Assembly: GCA_020881915.1 (NCBI GenBank)
Contig: JAJFPB010000001.1
Location: forward strand, 3,906,001-3,970,000
Direction: 5' to 3'
Source of the DNA: Paramyrothecium sp. XJ0827
Taxonomy: Eukaryota; Ascomycota; Sordariomycetes; Hypocreales; Stachybotryaceae
DNA: 64,000 nucleotides
In this document: positions 1-11,376 of the stretch, in pieces
Position numbering within the stretch: the first letter of the stretch is position 1
How the letters are laid out: every line of letters starts with the position of its first letter
The notes under the pieces: generated by a model
Databases searched by the model: none
Seen by the model: only the letters and a program-made list of their open reading frames with translations
What the model was told of the DNA's origin: nothing
Translations under genes and position numbers: made by a program

Positions 1-148
1 GGCCCGTTGCGACCGGTGTCTGGGGCAGTAAATGAAAAAGAAGAAGAAGAACGATTTCGAACCGACATAGAGAGCGACGTCCAGGGCGAATTGCCTAACC
101 CCAAGACCGACACATTTACAGACGAGGAGCCGAAGCCCACCTTGCAAG

Positions 149-980
149 ATGGCGCGCAAGAGCCCGCCACCGCCGCTGAACCTCAGTCTGGACACCCGTT
201 CAAAACGATTGCCGCAAATAGCCAGGGATCAGCCGATGGACATTGAGAGCAAGCCATTGATTTTGTTGGCCAGCAGCGTCAGCTCGGTGCCCGGACAAAC
301 GTGTGCCCTGTGGAGGACCCTGCGAGTGGCGTGCGGCTTCGTGCACATGCTCCTGAGCACGGCTCTGCTGCTAGTGGTGGTGCTTTTCCTCCATATGCCT
401 GGTGGGCTCCGAACAGTCCAAGGGTGAGCGCGACTTACGTCCTCGATGCCGAAATCCGTTGGCACTAACACAATTTCCATAGGCCAGGCGCGGTCGCTCT
501 ACTTGTGTCTCTGTCGCTGGACATCATCTTGAGCCTCCTATTAATTGGGCTGATAGAGCAGATATGGAGGAACTGCGTGCTATGCATGCGGCTGATGATC
601 ACCTGCGGGTACATGGCTTTGCTGATAGCCAGCGTCCTGCGAGGTGTCTTTCCCGACGGCTGGCACTTCTGGGGCCTGGGGCCTCGAGCGAGCAACACCG
701 TGGCCCTCGTCTTCCTGGGCTGCATCATGTAAGTCAAGAGGCGGTTTCCGGGCAACTACCGTACCGCAATGCTAACGCGTCGCTGAACAGGTTATTCAAC
801 ATTGCGCAAGCAATCATCGAGCTGCAGTCCCTGGCGTCCTTCGCCCGGCAACAGGTGGAGAGGCTGGGTGAGGGATGCCGCAGGGGAGAGTTGGTGGCCA
901 CGAGCTCGAGTGCTGGAACGGGAAGCACGGGAACAATGGACACGGGCCGGGGCCAGGAGACTGTCCTGTCCCGGCTGTAA
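149..980 (+). CDS. Four-pass membrane protein of unknown function
   Basis: Three exons (149-423, 483-728, 791-980) join in frame through a GTGAGC...CATAG and a GTAAGT...ACAG intron to give about 236 residues. Four hydrophobic segments are visible: one late in exon 1 (HMLLSTALLLVVVLFL), two in exon 2 (around LSLDIILSLLLIGLI and MALLIASVL), and one across the second splice junction (TVALVFLGCIM followed by LFNIAQAII). The N-terminus is short and Pro/Ser-rich. The C-terminus is hydrophilic, Gly/Ser/Thr-rich and probably cytosolic. The layout resembles the many small fungal four-TM (MARVEL-like) proteins, but I do not recognise a specific family. The start is the first ATG in the exon 1 frame; two overlapping frames there are also open, so the exon 1 frame rests on splice phase and the TM pattern. 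A longer 5' end outside the window cannot be excluded. Confidence 0.6.
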
Positions 981-2984
981 TGCCGTCATGAAATAGATTC
1001 AGCGATAATTTGCTACACTTTAGGCTAGGAGGAGTTCACAGGCCCCCATTAGTGGGAATTGAGATTTACGCATTGCCACTACTGGATTGTGGGATGGAGC
1101 TTTTCACCTAATGTTACCCAGATAATGATTTATCGGACCATGAAATGGCTTCTGGTTTTGAAGAGAACGTGAAAACTACAGTGGTGAGATGGATTGAGTC
1201 TGCAAGCCGGCGAAGCAGGGTGAGTTGGATGATATCCACAAGTGCATTTTCAGAGCACGATGCGAGGAATGCTGGAGGGCCAGAACGTCGGTTCATGGAC
1301 ACACAACAACAATTGATGAGGGAAACGGAAGGCTGCAGTGAAGGTCCGGCCCGTAAGAAGACGTAGAGGACATGGCTTACGGGTTCTCGGCAGTCCGAGA
1401 GGCATCAATCACCAAGCTAGCCCGTCTATTGCATCTGATTTCCAAAATAAGGTCAGATAGTACATGGCGACCCTTTTGTCCGAGGTGTCACCCCCCACGG
1501 ATGCAAAATCAGTCGTTTATTCTTCTGCGAGCGGCCCAAAACCTCCGCACGGGGACCAAGGCAGATTTGGGACCAGCATGGGAGATAGGACGGTAGGGTA
1601 GCCTGGGTTTACGTTGCAGGTAGGCAGGCTCGCTGTGACCGTCCGCCCGGACGCTCCATCGGCGTCGGGGGGCAAGTAATGGCTTCGCTGGCCACCGCAC
1701 CGTACCCCGGTTAGAGCGAGGCGAGGCACAGCCTTTTGCTTCCCCAGATCGGCCGAGACGACGACAAGGCCAGGAGCCGGTGGTTTCGAAACAAAGAGCC
1801 TGCTCGTATTGTCGCCCTTCTCCCAGAGGGCAGCGGGCAAAGGGCTTAGCGTTCATGCTCGCCGAGGCCACATCGAGACTAGGCGAGCGGTAGGCGCAGC
1901 GGTAGGCGCCATGGGCGAACCTGAAACGTCGCCGTGCCCTTGAGGCCTCGCTCAATCGGGAGCCTAGAAGGCCCCGAGGGCTTCCAAAAGGGGCAATCCC
2001 AGCGCGGCCCCGGGGCGGGCTGGCGGCGATCGGGAGAGCTGCCGAGTCAGCACTCCTTTTCATTTCCCCTTTCGACGTCACCAATTGGTGGACCGCGGGG
2101 GGCCGGGAGGGGGAGAGGAGAAGAGGCCCGAGATCTGCTTTGCTGGACGCCAAAAAAAGAAAACTATTGGAGGTACTAGTTCGAACCGATCCGTCTCTCT
2201 AGAATGGCGCAGCATCTCGACTGTGGCTGCTGGCTTGGGAGGTTCGACGGTGTAAGCTGGACAGAGCAAAGTGAAGCGAAGCAAAACAGTCTACGATGGC
2301 AGTATGTAGAAGTGATTGAGTGAGTGAGTTAGTGAGTGTCTCTGCATCCCACGTGCCCCCATCAGACGGCTTGAGGTTCCTGAGATGGGTCCCTAGATAC
2401 GGTAGTTACGGTAAGGTACAATAGTTCGTCCCCAGTCGATTCGCATGAATTGTCCAAGCTTAGACTCACCACGGCCGGCCAGGTTGTTCCCGGCAAACAC
2501 AGCGCAAAACAAAACGAAAGACGATCAAAAAAAAAAAAAAAAGGTTGAAGCTTGGATGATGTGTTTTAGCGCCTGTTCTAGCCTGCGGTTGCTCGTCCCA
2601 CCTGCGGCACCGATGCGCAGCTCTCCAGGGAGGAGGAGCAAGTCCACAGACCGCATCACCGCCTCCGTCCGACGCCGCCCAGCGAGCACAGACGTCGACC
2701 TTGTTGGGTGGCCGAGCTCTCGCCACGCCTGGCCACAAGACCGCCGGCGATGCCCTCGACTGCACACCAGGGCTCCGCTTCGGGGCTCAGGAAATTACAC
2801 TCGATGGGGCCAGGAGCACGGCGCGAGGTGCCAGCCCGCCAAGATGGACAGGCCGTCAGATCGTGAGGACTCGGCTTCGATCGGTGGCACGGGAGCCAGC
2901 CCACGGCCTTGGAAATGCGGGACTATAGTGAGGAGAGGAAGAGGCAGGACAAAGGCGACAAGAGAAATCCAACTGCGATCCATC
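981..2984. other. Intergenic, no supported gene
   Basis: About 2 kb between the four-TM gene and the secreted-protein promoter. It contains GC-rich stretches (1,500-2,150) that open several overlapping frames without domain, splice or codon support. It also holds a degenerate GAGT-type tetranucleotide run near 2,315-2,338 and a 16-base A tract at 2527-2542. Confidence 0.6.
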
Positions 2985-2992
2985 TATATAAA
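2985..2992 (+). promoter_or_regulatory. TATA box of the secreted Cys-rich protein gene
   Basis: TATATAAA lies about 250 bp upstream of the ATG at 3246. It is followed by a pyrimidine-rich leader (3,000-3,210) and a CA-rich stretch (ACACCAACACCAACACGC) just before CCAAG-ATG. This arrangement is typical of strongly expressed filamentous-fungal genes and fits the extreme codon bias of the downstream ORF. The leader could also contain an unresolved 5'-UTR intron. Confidence 0.6.
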
Positions 2993-3245
2993 CTATCGCC
3001 GTCTTCGTTTCCAAAAGCTCTTCCTTCGTTGTCTCTCATCACCATTCTTCTTCAGTGTTCCTCTTCCACACAACAGCCTCACCGGCACGTCTTTCGCTAG
3101 TTTCTAATTCTTCTACCCTGTCCTTGCTACTCCCAAAGCACCGACTTTTCCATTCGCTAGATCTTGACGATCTTTGAACAGCTTTATTCATCCACTATCT
3201 TTATCTTACAAGTAAAACACCAACACCAACACGCAAACCGCCAAG

Positions 3246-4118
3246 ATGCAGTTCCTCACCACCCTCCTCACCCTCGCCTCCGCGGCCTCCGCCGTGGCCT
3301 CGGCCGCCCCCGGCTTCTCCCCCGTCCCCGAGACTGGTCTCGAGGCGCGCACCAACAAGGGCGGCTTCAAGTGCCCCCCCGGCATGTCCTACTGCCCCTG
3401 GACCAAGGCCTGCTCCTGCGAGCCCGGCATGGAGTGGAACGACCGCAAGAACGCCTGCGTCGGCAACAAGATCAAGGGCGCCTGGCCCGAGCCCAGCCTC
3501 GACGTCTACGCCTCCGTCAAGATCGAGCTCGGCACCTTCTGCGCCGCCTCGCCCACCAAGATCGTCAAGTACAACCCCAAGCACGCCTACTGCCAGGCCA
3601 GCCTCAAGAACGTCGCCTTCTGCGCCCCCAAGACCATCGAGAAGGACCTCGTCAAGATCGGCGCCGGCATCGACATCGACATCAGCGCCGGCATCAGCGT
3701 TGACCTCAAGAACACCTGTGCTGGTCTGAGCGGTCTCTACCTCGAGAGCGTCTTCGACGCCGTCGCCCTCTTCAACTCCAACAAGTTCGGCCTCGGCCTC
3801 GCCGTCGGCGGCGGCATCGGCGGTCTCCTCGGCGGCGTCTTCAAGACCATCAAGAACGTCACCTGCCTCTTCGGCCTCGGCGGCTGCAGCTACGACTGCG
3901 TCTCCTACTGCACCAAGGGCTGCGGCAACTACATCGACGTCGTCGGCACCATCGGCGGCACCATCAAGGGCTTCGTCGGCTTCTGCATCCTGCCCGACGT
4001 CGTCATCATGATCAACGGCGTCGGCAAGCTCGTCACCAGCACCATCGAGGGCCTTCTGTGCATCGTCGGCAACATCCTCACCTCCCTCCTGAGCAGCTTC
4101 GACTGCAACTGCCGATAA
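3246..4118 (+). CDS. Secreted cysteine-rich hydrophobic protein
   Basis: Single-exon, 290 residues. Residues 1-20 form a clear signal peptide (MQFLTTLLTLASAASAVASA). An Ala-Arg near residue 36 could be a Kex2-like propeptide end. The mature part begins with a compact Cys-rich block (Cys at about 43, 50, 56, 58, 71) of pattern CPPGMSYC-x5-CSC-x12-C. A long Gly/Ile/Val-rich hydrophobic body follows, carrying more cysteines, among them a cluster near residues 207-227, and ending in DCNCR. I count 18 cysteines, so nine disulfides are possible. The third codon position is almost always C or G, far beyond its neighbours, which suggests very high expression. I do not recognise a named family. Candidate roles are cell-wall, surface or interaction protein (effector-like), by inference only. 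No GPI signal is evident. Confidence 0.88.
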   Translation: MQFLTTLLTLASAASAVASAAPGFSPVPETGLEARTNKGGFKCPPGMSYCPWTKACSCEPGMEWNDRKNACVGNKIKGAWPEPSLDVYASVKIELGTFCAASPTKIVKYNPKHAYCQASLKNVAFCAPKTIEKDLVKIGAGIDIDISAGISVDLKNTCAGLSGLYLESVFDAVALFNSNKFGLGLAVGGGIGGLLGGVFKTIKNVTCLFGLGGCSYDCVSYCTKGCGNYIDVVGTIGGTIKGFVGFCILPDVVIMINGVGKLVTSTIEGLLCIVGNILTSLLSSFDCNCR

Positions 4119-4692
4119 ACTTCTCGCCCGTGATGGCACACAGTTGGGTGGCAAGAGGTCCACCAAACTGAAGAAGAAACGAACAAACATACATACACGA
4201 GGAAGACAAAAACAGATATGTAATTATGCTTGTCGCAGGGTTCGGCAATATTTTTTTTACTCTTCACGTAATGTCTTGATGATAGATCGACAGATCGCCT
4301 TTTTACATATATATCCTCTGCGTCCTCATTACATACGAGGGCACAGGGGCTTACTATACTACATAGCATGTCACTCCTTAGAATATCAGATCTTCCGATT
4401 TACTCTTTTCTTTCTACCGCCTTGCCTTTGTGATGTCTTCGTCTAGACTGCCCTTGAGCCAAGATTGTGATGCCCATGTAATTGTTCTTCAAGACAGGCA
4501 AACCACCGAAATTCTCACAACATGTCCCCTTTCAAGAAAAAGAAAAAAAAAGAGCACACCTTCCTGGTATTAACTCATAAGATGACCAGATTGTTGTACA
4601 AAAAACCTGTAGGGGTATAATAAGTGGCATCTGCTTTTCCGTCTGCAACATTCTCCTTTTGTCTCTGGGCTACCTCGAGCCTTTCCCAATGA
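4119..4692. other. Convergent intergenic region
   Basis: Tail-to-tail spacer between the secreted-protein gene and the PHD-finger gene. It is AT-richer than the flanking ORFs, with A-rich and T-rich tracts that fit two 3' UTRs on opposite strands. No ORF with support. Confidence 0.6.
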
Positions 4693-6099
4693 CTAAACAG
4701 CCTCGATAATCTGCTTCCCCGAGCCGTCTACCAGGAACTGGCTAAATGCCTCTTCATCGTTCTCATCCACAAGAAATGTTCTGTCATCCACCTCCGGGGC
4801 AAGTTTGGCATACAGGCCTTCCCCTGCTTTGTGCCACGTGGGTGGCAAAGTGTCTTCCTCCCCGTACTTTATATCGCCGCTGACCTGTAGGATTTGTGTT
4901 GGCTTCGCCGTCTTTTTAGGCCTTTGCCTTTGCTTAACCTTTTGTGCTGCGAGGCTGTGCCCGTGCCGCTGTTTGTTGTCAGATCGTGACTTTGGCGCGG
5001 CAAGGCGCACATCGCCACGAGTAGCGCTTTGGAGACGGCTGTCCCAGTCTGGAGAGTCAAAAATCGGAAGACTGGGATGTTTCCTAGAGACTGAGACGAG
5101 GATGTCAACCAACAGCTGAGGCTCCAGCTGATCGCAGAAAGAGAGAATATTGAGTAAATCAGTCTTCTTCTTGCCATAAAAGTACTCGCTTCGCTATTGC
5201 CAATTATTAGTAACTCGCAACTTCAGAGCTTGGGACAAACATACAGCGGATGTTGATGACTGGCCTGCCCCGAACCCAACTAGTTCTGATTTGGCCGGGA
5301 CAACGCCCTTAGGTAGAAGCGAGAGGCGTTGCTGACGAATAGATTCGATGCGACGATGCCGTTTCTGCTCAGCATCTGACAGATCGACGAGCCCTGGGGC
5401 CGGGGCTACACAACTGGAGCACTCAAAACTGGAGCCCTCGCAAGCCTCATTTGGTATGGGGGTGAGGGCACACTGTTGGTGCCAGCTGCTAAGACACCTG
5501 CCGCAAGTGACGAGACGATTCTGGGGTTCCGAGAATGATTGGGTGCAGATGGCGCAGTGCTGACTGGTGATCTTGCTGGAGTTTACTGCCGTCGTTGGCA
5601 AAGGGGATGAAAGCTTCACGGCTGGGGTCGGAGTGGGAAAGGAAATGGTGTTCTGAGTGAAGTCGACCATCTCAACATCAGAGTCCCGTTTCCTCTTTGC
5701 TCCAGTGACTGACGAGGCCATCGACTGTTCAAAATAAGACGGGACGGAAGAAGTGTTTGCTGGCGTCGGCAATGGCATCGTCATGGAATCATCTGCGTTC
5801 CTCATGAGAGGGTCTCTGGCATCCTCGGACCTATTAATGGCAGGCTGTTGGCTTGATGATAAGGAAGTCACAGATTTGCCATGACCGTCGGGGCTTTTCA
5901 TCCGGCTGAGGATGAAGGCGCTTGTCGTGGAGAATTGTGGAAAATAAGACACCTGGGTGTATGTGTTTGTTTGGAGGCGATCCAAGCCAGCGCCGGCCAC
6001 GTCCTTCCCAGACGGTTGTTCAACCGTTGTCGAGTCTCTGTAACAAGTATCGACAGCCATAATGCTGTCCCCTGCCTCTAGGGGTAGTGGCCCCGCCAT
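4693..6099 (-). CDS. PHD-finger protein
   Basis: Two exons on the minus strand (6099-5245 and 5193-4693), joined through a 51-bp intron with a GTATGT donor, TTACTAATA branch region and AATAG acceptor, phase 0. The product is 451 residues. Residues 1-180 are Ser/Thr/Pro-rich with a basic AKRKRD stretch near 134 that could be a nuclear signal. A complete C4HC3 PHD zinc finger follows: Cys182/185, Cys199/202, His207/Cys210, Cys227/230. The second exon begins with a helical segment (YFYGKKKTDLLNILSFCDQL) and continues into a basic linker and an acidic C-terminus. PHD fingers usually read histone H3 tails, so a chromatin-associated nuclear role is inferred. The exact orthologue is not recognised. 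It lies in tandem, 420 bp downstream of the CoA-transferase gene on the same strand. Confidence 0.85.
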
Positions 6100-6518
6100 A
6101 CTTTTGCCGTGTTGTTGATGTTCGATACAATGCTCATGGCGAGTTTGATGTTAGCGGCTGAGCTGAAAGTGTGATGGCCGCATCACGGTGCTGCGAAAAG
6201 TCACAGGGGCATCACTTCCAATCAACAACGATTCTGCGACGGAAGAGAAATTGCGTCTCAAAGGCTGCCCGTTTACATCTGTCTTGTGAAATGATAACGG
6301 TCTCGAGTTGCGCTCGCAAGGGACTAGAGGAAATAGGCGGGTATCACGTGACTGGCACTCACAGCAGTTCGTTGTCACAACATGGTGAATGTTTCATCTC
6401 ATGACTCTGTTGATAACAATGCACAGCAGCAAAATGTCAAAGTAAATGCGTGAGCAACTTGTCTTTGAGTAAGAGCACATGTGTTATAGGTTTGAATTTT
6501 TTTCTTTTAGAAACTTAT
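6100..6518. other. Short intergenic spacer
   Basis: About 420 bp holding the 3' end of the CoA-transferase transcript and the promoter of the PHD-finger gene. Small frames here lack support. Confidence 0.6.
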
Positions 6519-8131
6519 TCACCTGATGACACCTTGTTCCTGTAAGGCTGCTATCTCCGACTCGCTCATGTCTAACTGGTCCTGGAGAATTTCTAGTGTA
6601 TGTTGGCCTAGGGTTGGCGGTGCCAGCCTGACTTTCGGTTGACTCTCCGAATACTTGACGGGGGAATTGACCATCTTGATGGGTCCGCAGGCATCGTGCT
6701 CCATCTCGATCACCATATCGCGGGCCTTTGTGTGCTCATGATTCAGCGTTCCTTGGACATCGTTGACGGCCGCGTAGGGCATTCCCTGGCCCTCGAAAAT
6801 GTCCAGCCACTCAGCCGTTGTCTTTCTTTGCGTGAAGTCTTCAATCATCTTTTCGAGTTCTTGGCGGTTGGCTACTCTATCGGCATTGGTTATGAACTTG
6901 GGATCATGTTTCCACTGCGATTGACCAAGCCTGTCGGCCAAGATGCCGAACAGCTTATCGTTACCCCCTCCTAGAAGGATATCTCCGTCGCTTGTCCTGA
7001 ATGATCGGTAGGGTACGATGGAAGCTGAAATGTGTCAGCGTGGTGTCCAGGGACCGCTTGTTTGCGGGTGACTTACGATGCGCGGTACCCCAGCGACCAG
7101 TGTCCTTTTCCCCACTGATGAGACAACTACTGGCAATGTTGGCCAGGGTAGCAGTCTGGCAGTCGCTGAGCGCCACATCGATATGCTGGCCTCGACCAGT
7201 CTTGGCTCTGCCCAGTAATGCCGCCATTATGCTGTTGCTAGTATACAAGCCAGTTGTAAGATCAGTGACAGCAACCCCGACTTTGACAGGAGGACCGTCT
7301 CTAGTGCCCGTGATGTGCATCAGACCAAACTCCGCCTCGACCATGACATCGTAGCCGGGCCGGGAGGAATACGGACCAGTTTGGCCGTAGCCGGTGACGG
7401 AAGCGTAGATTAAGGATGGATTGATAGCCCGGAGAGTCTCATAGTCGAGGGAATACTTTTTGAGTGTTCCCGGGAGGTAGTTCTCGACGAAAATATCACT
7501 CTTTGCAACCAGCTCGTGCAAGATCTGCACTCCCTTTTTGTTTTGGAATGATAGAGCAAGTGACTTTTTATTTCTGTTCACCTGTTTCCATGTTAGCAGA
7601 TGTGGCCCTTGTGTTGGCAACGAATAGTATGCCCAGGAGCAAGAGAAGCAATGTGTGGCCGACGTACCCCTAGAAAGTAAGCAGACTCGCCCGGTCCCTC
7701 TAATGAGGAGCCTGGCTTGTAGGGAGCATATGGCGGCCCCCAAGCCCTCGTATCATCTCCTCGAACGGGATGCTCAATTTTGATAACCTCGGCACTTGAG
7801 GTTTCCACAGTTGTTAGAATAGACTCAAGTCAAGCCGACAAGTTGGTAGTGTAGTGTAGACGGGCTTACCCGAGGTCACCCAAGATCTGAGTACAATAAG
7901 GCTATGGAGCGTTAGCGTCTGCATTGTTGCCGGAGAGGCGGCAGGACTCACACCAGCCAGAACCCGGGTCATGTCCAGGACGCGGAACCCTTCGAGTGGA
8001 AGAGACGCCCGTGCCGGGGCCGAAAAGGCTCGTCGCGCATGGCCATTTCCGGAAAGTATACCCTTGTGAAAGGCATTGCTAGGACGGCAGCGTGCGCATC
8101 GGGCCAAGGATGAGGGCAGTGCAATTGACAT
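6519..8131 (-). CDS. Family III CoA-transferase (CaiB/SUGCT-like), probably mitochondrial
   Basis: Five exons (8131-7952, 7901-7870, 7794-7668, 7581-7077, 7024-6519) splice in frame to 449 residues, including a 32-nt micro-exon encoding PYCTQILGDL. The first 40 residues are rich in Arg, Ala and Ser and lack acidic residues, which reads as a mitochondrial presequence. The family III fold signals follow: RVLDMTRVLAGPYCTQ, the GAEVIKIEHP-x-GDDTR segment, the NKKS motif, and Asp220 in VTDLTTG, matching the catalytic aspartate position of formyl-CoA transferase relatives. The C-terminal lobe includes SDGDILLGGGND. Such enzymes move CoA between carboxylic acids; the mitochondrial succinyl-CoA:glutarate CoA-transferase (SUGCT/C7orf10) group is the best fit from presequence and length, but the substrate cannot be read from sequence. 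Confidence 0.9.
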
Positions 8132-9185
8132 GGCTACAAAGCACGCATTGGGGTAAATAAGGAAGAGACCTGCCGGCGATAGATAGCCCGTCTATCAGTA
8201 TGAAGACATACGTCAGGCGTGTCCCTGAAATGTGGAGGTTGGCCAGTTCCCGCCCGCAAGAGCCCTGTCCCGTAGGCTTGGGAGGGGCCGATGCCGTAAA
8301 TCCGGGGCTGATTCAAGAGATGGCTTGGGCCTGTAGCGCCTGTCCCCCTGCTAAAATCTCCGTTTCCGGACCTCAAGCTCCCTTCCCGAGCCGAGGCAAA
8401 GGGCAAGCTCTGCCTGTTCGGTTTTCATCCGTTCAATCAATGCAGTAGTGTCGCACAAAATCCAGATGTGCCCAAGTAGCGAAGGTATGTGAGGCACCTT
8501 ATTGTACACTGATCAAGCCGACCTTGATCATAGCTGTCCACACTAAGTAGTTCTATTCAATAGTCCATTGGCCAGCTATCATATCCAACCTCGACACTGC
8601 GACCATAGACTTAACCTCTCATGATTTCATGATTGCGCAGTACCCAATCTGCGACATCGAGGGCTTACGAGGCACATTGCACCAGGACCCACAAGTTGTC
8701 GCAAGACCGGGGCTGCAACGGTGCGTTGGTGATGTCCTAACACCAATTAACAAATTGTTGCCAGCGGAGAGGCCCAGCTCTCGCATTGTTGGCACGGGTG
8801 CTCGAGGCTGTGTTCCGATACGACCTTTCAGTCTTGGAGTGCCATCTTGCATGCAGCGCGCTTAGACTCGTGGGGGCCAAAATCCCGGCATGACCTACAG
8901 CTGCGTAGCACAGCCCTGGGGCTGGCAGAGGCTACCGCGCAATCTTGACATGATTAGAAGCAGGGGCTCGTGGTGCTAAAGTGGACAGGCCTGTCAGCAA
9001 CCACTGCTACTGTTGGCCTGGTTCTGGGCCTGCTGCCTGCCTTATCCAGGATGTTTCGTGCCCCCAATCCATGCATAAGAAGGACGAGGCACGGCATCTG
9101 GCCGACATGAGGTCCTCCTCGCTCCTCCCGCCCTTTGGTCTCGGAGCCAACACCAACACCATTTCCCACAGCGACGAGGTCGACG
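8132..9185. other. Divergent intergenic region
   Basis: About 1 kb between the divergently transcribed CoA-transferase gene and the single-pass membrane protein gene. ORFs here are short, with no domain or splice support. An upstream ATG at 9107, out of frame with the 9186 start, could act as a small uORF for the downstream gene. Confidence 0.5.
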
Positions 9186-9851
9186 ATGGCGCCCCTGAGC
9201 GGATCACACACGACTGTTCACCGTTTGGCCCGCCGAAGCCAGACAACCACCACCGTGGTCATCGTGGGCCTGGCGCTAGTGGCCGCGGTTTCCTTGGGCT
9301 TACTTGCCGTCGTGCTGGTGACCAGGGTTTGGAAACGGAAACCAAAAGAGATCACTGAGAAAACGCCTCGAAAGTGGCACGACTCCCTCACACTCCGGCG
9401 AAGTAAGCCTGTGGAGCATGAGCCAACCTACGACGACATCCAGCGGGAGGTTTTGATCCGCAAGTCCCTTGCCAGCCGAGCAGAATCCCGGGCAAGTGGC
9501 CAGCTTAGCCCCACGAGCGATGAAGATGGCGACATCGAGGAGCAGCAGGATTTGAGAACGGACTGGAAGCAATTCGAGGCACGGGTGCAACATGAACGAT
9601 CGATATCTTTGGAATCACACCCAGCACTCAGCCCCCCCGCCGCGGATGAGCACGAAGAAAAGGACCATAAATCACTCGAGCTTCTCCGCCCCATAAGCAC
9701 CATCAGCTCGTTGACTTGGAGTCCCTTGGACACCCTGCCCCAGTTTCCAACCATGGCACTTACAGCTGGCGCGCCGACACGCCCGAAGCACGTGCGCCCA
9801 AGCAGCAGCGCGTACGATCGACTGACAATGGACGAAGACACCAAGATGTGA
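9186..9851 (+). CDS. Single-pass membrane protein, unknown function
   Basis: 221 residues from ATG 9186. The open frame continues upstream only through non-ATG codons. A short Ser/Thr/Arg N-terminus is followed by one strong hydrophobic helix (about 22-44, VVIVGLALVAAVSLGLLAVVLV) flanked by RVWKRKPK. This predicts type III / signal-anchor topology with a cytosolic C-terminal tail of about 175 residues. The tail is charged and Ser-rich (for example RAESRASG, SPTSDED, EHEEKDHK), with proline-directed phosphosite-like pairs. No enzymatic domain is visible. Fungi carry many such orphan single-TM proteins and I cannot name this one. It converges with TRP4, stop to stop across about 120 bp. Confidence 0.65.
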   Translation: MAPLSGSHTTVHRLARRSQTTTTVVIVGLALVAAVSLGLLAVVLVTRVWKRKPKEITEKTPRKWHDSLTLRRSKPVEHEPTYDDIQREVLIRKSLASRAESRASGQLSPTSDEDGDIEEQQDLRTDWKQFEARVQHERSISLESHPALSPPAADEHEEKDHKSLELLRPISTISSLTWSPLDTLPQFPTMALTAGAPTRPKHVRPSSSAYDRLTMDEDTKM

Positions 9852-9970
9852 AGCACAGTCAAAGTTTTCGTACATAAAATCACAAAACAGCGACACAACT
9901 GTGAGCCGCCATTGGTTCATTATTATTGGAGTTGTCGAGCGAAACTCAGGCCTCACCGGGAAAGGCTAGA

Positions 9971-11273
9971 TCATACCCCAATCTCATTTGTGATTTTCAC
10001 AAAAGCCTCCCACTGTTTCCAAGACTCACCACTGTTGAGGGCCCATCTCGCTCTCCTGACGCCCTCTTTCCAGCGCTGACCGCCTGGGCCACGCTCCTTG
10101 ATGACGTTGCCGTCGTCTCCAGGCCCCATGTTGCTAGTGTCCGACTCGCAGATTCCGGACACGACTAGAAGAGCAGCGGCATTGATCAGTACGAACTCGA
10201 GGATGGGGTCGTCGTTGGCGAGATCTTTGTGCAGGATGCGCCGAAGAATCTCCGCGTTCTCGGCAGGCTCCTTTCCGGGAGACACGGTGCTGAGTGGGTG
10301 AGAGCTGACGCCGAAGTCACTGGGCTGCACGGTGAAATACTCGACTTCAATCTCTCCACCAGGCGTCGACTCCCTCAACCTCCAGCAGTGCGTTTTGCCC
10401 GCACAGCTGACCTCGTCGAGCTCCTCGTCACCACAAATGATCATGGCTTTGCGGCATCCCGCAATCCTGAGCGCATCGGCAAATGCGGGGCCCAGATCCC
10501 GTCTCGCAACACCAATCACACGAGCCTCCAGCACATCCTCGACAGGGTTGGCCAATGGGCCGATGTTGTTGAAAATAGTCCTCCACGGCAGCTGCTTTCG
10601 GATGGGCGCAACGTAGCGCATGCCCGTGTGGAAAACGGGAGCAAAGAGGAATGTGTAGTTGGTTTCCGCGTAAATCCTGGGTAGGCTCGTTGGCGTCACC
10701 GCAGCGATAATGGGTGGCTTTGGCTGCATGTTGTTGATCAAGTCGGCACTGCCAGACTTGGAGGTGCTTGACTTGTTTCCATGTTTGGAGACGAGCAGCA
10801 ATGCCGAGGCAATGATGGATGCGGTTGTGCTGATGTTGAAGGTGTTGTGTGAGTCACCTCCTGTACCGACAATGTCGCACTGAGAAAAGCAATGTCAGTA
10901 ATGTTTGGAAGCCGCTGCTAGCATAATAATTGAGAATCCTTACCAGACCGCCTTCGTAGTTGCCCTCTGCCATGCCCTTCTTCGCAATGACTGCTTGAAG
11001 CTCGTCTACAGGAATCTTTTGGGCAGCATTTCTCAACGCCAGGGCGCATTGGGCCAAAACATCTGCTCGGAAGTCCAGCCTGGTGAAATGGAGAGCCATC
11101 AGCAAGGAGGCAGTCTGGGCCTCCGTCACTTGATTCGTAAAAAAGTGAGAGATGGCATTGGCGATCTCCTCAGGGCTGACGTCGGCATTCATGGGCCAGA
11201 GCTTGGTCAATAATGGCTTGATGTCCACCGGCGGTAGGGCCTCCTGCTGGGCTGCGGCGGGTTGCGATGCCAT
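9971..11273 (-). CDS. TRP4: Anthranilate phosphoribosyltransferase
   Basis: Two exons (11273-10944 and 10879-9971), 64-bp intron (GTAAGG...CTCAG), 412 residues. The enzyme transfers the phosphoribosyl group from PRPP to anthranilate, the second committed step of tryptophan synthesis, in the cytosol. The helical N-terminal domain includes the typical 'EEIANAISHFF' and 'LLMALHFTRLD' segments. The PRPP-binding signatures are intact: GTGGD at about 115-119 followed by the NTFNIST stretch, and KHGN-x7-GSAD at about 142-156. The intron lies immediately before the CDIVGTGGD motif. Later family blocks (RTIFNNIGPLANP, VIGVARRDL, LDEVSCAG) are present. The C-terminus is somewhat extended. It is transcribed divergently from TFIIB and has TGACTCA-type sites upstream, consistent with cross-pathway (Cpc1/Gcn4) control. 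Confidence 0.96.
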
Positions 11274-11376
11274 GGCCTTGATTGTGTCTGTGCTGTAAGT
11301 GTGAATGCGCGGGGTGTAAGATGGAGGACAAAGAATAGACTTTTGAGTAGATGGGAACTAAATGAGAGGATGAAGA

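Noticed and set aside
1509..2153. 214-codon minus-strand ORF in GC-rich DNA
   Set aside because: No domain, no splice partners, Arg/Pro/Ser composition typical of a GC-rich shadow; overlapping frames are equally open.
2165..2215. GTTCGAACC-like string suggesting a tRNA B box
   Set aside because: No matching A box or cloverleaf arms on either strand.
3201..4190. 329-codon ORF antisense to the secreted protein
   Set aside because: Repetitive Ala/Asp/Glu/Gly composition is what GC3-saturated coding DNA produces on the opposite strand; the sense ORF has a signal peptide and cysteine pattern.
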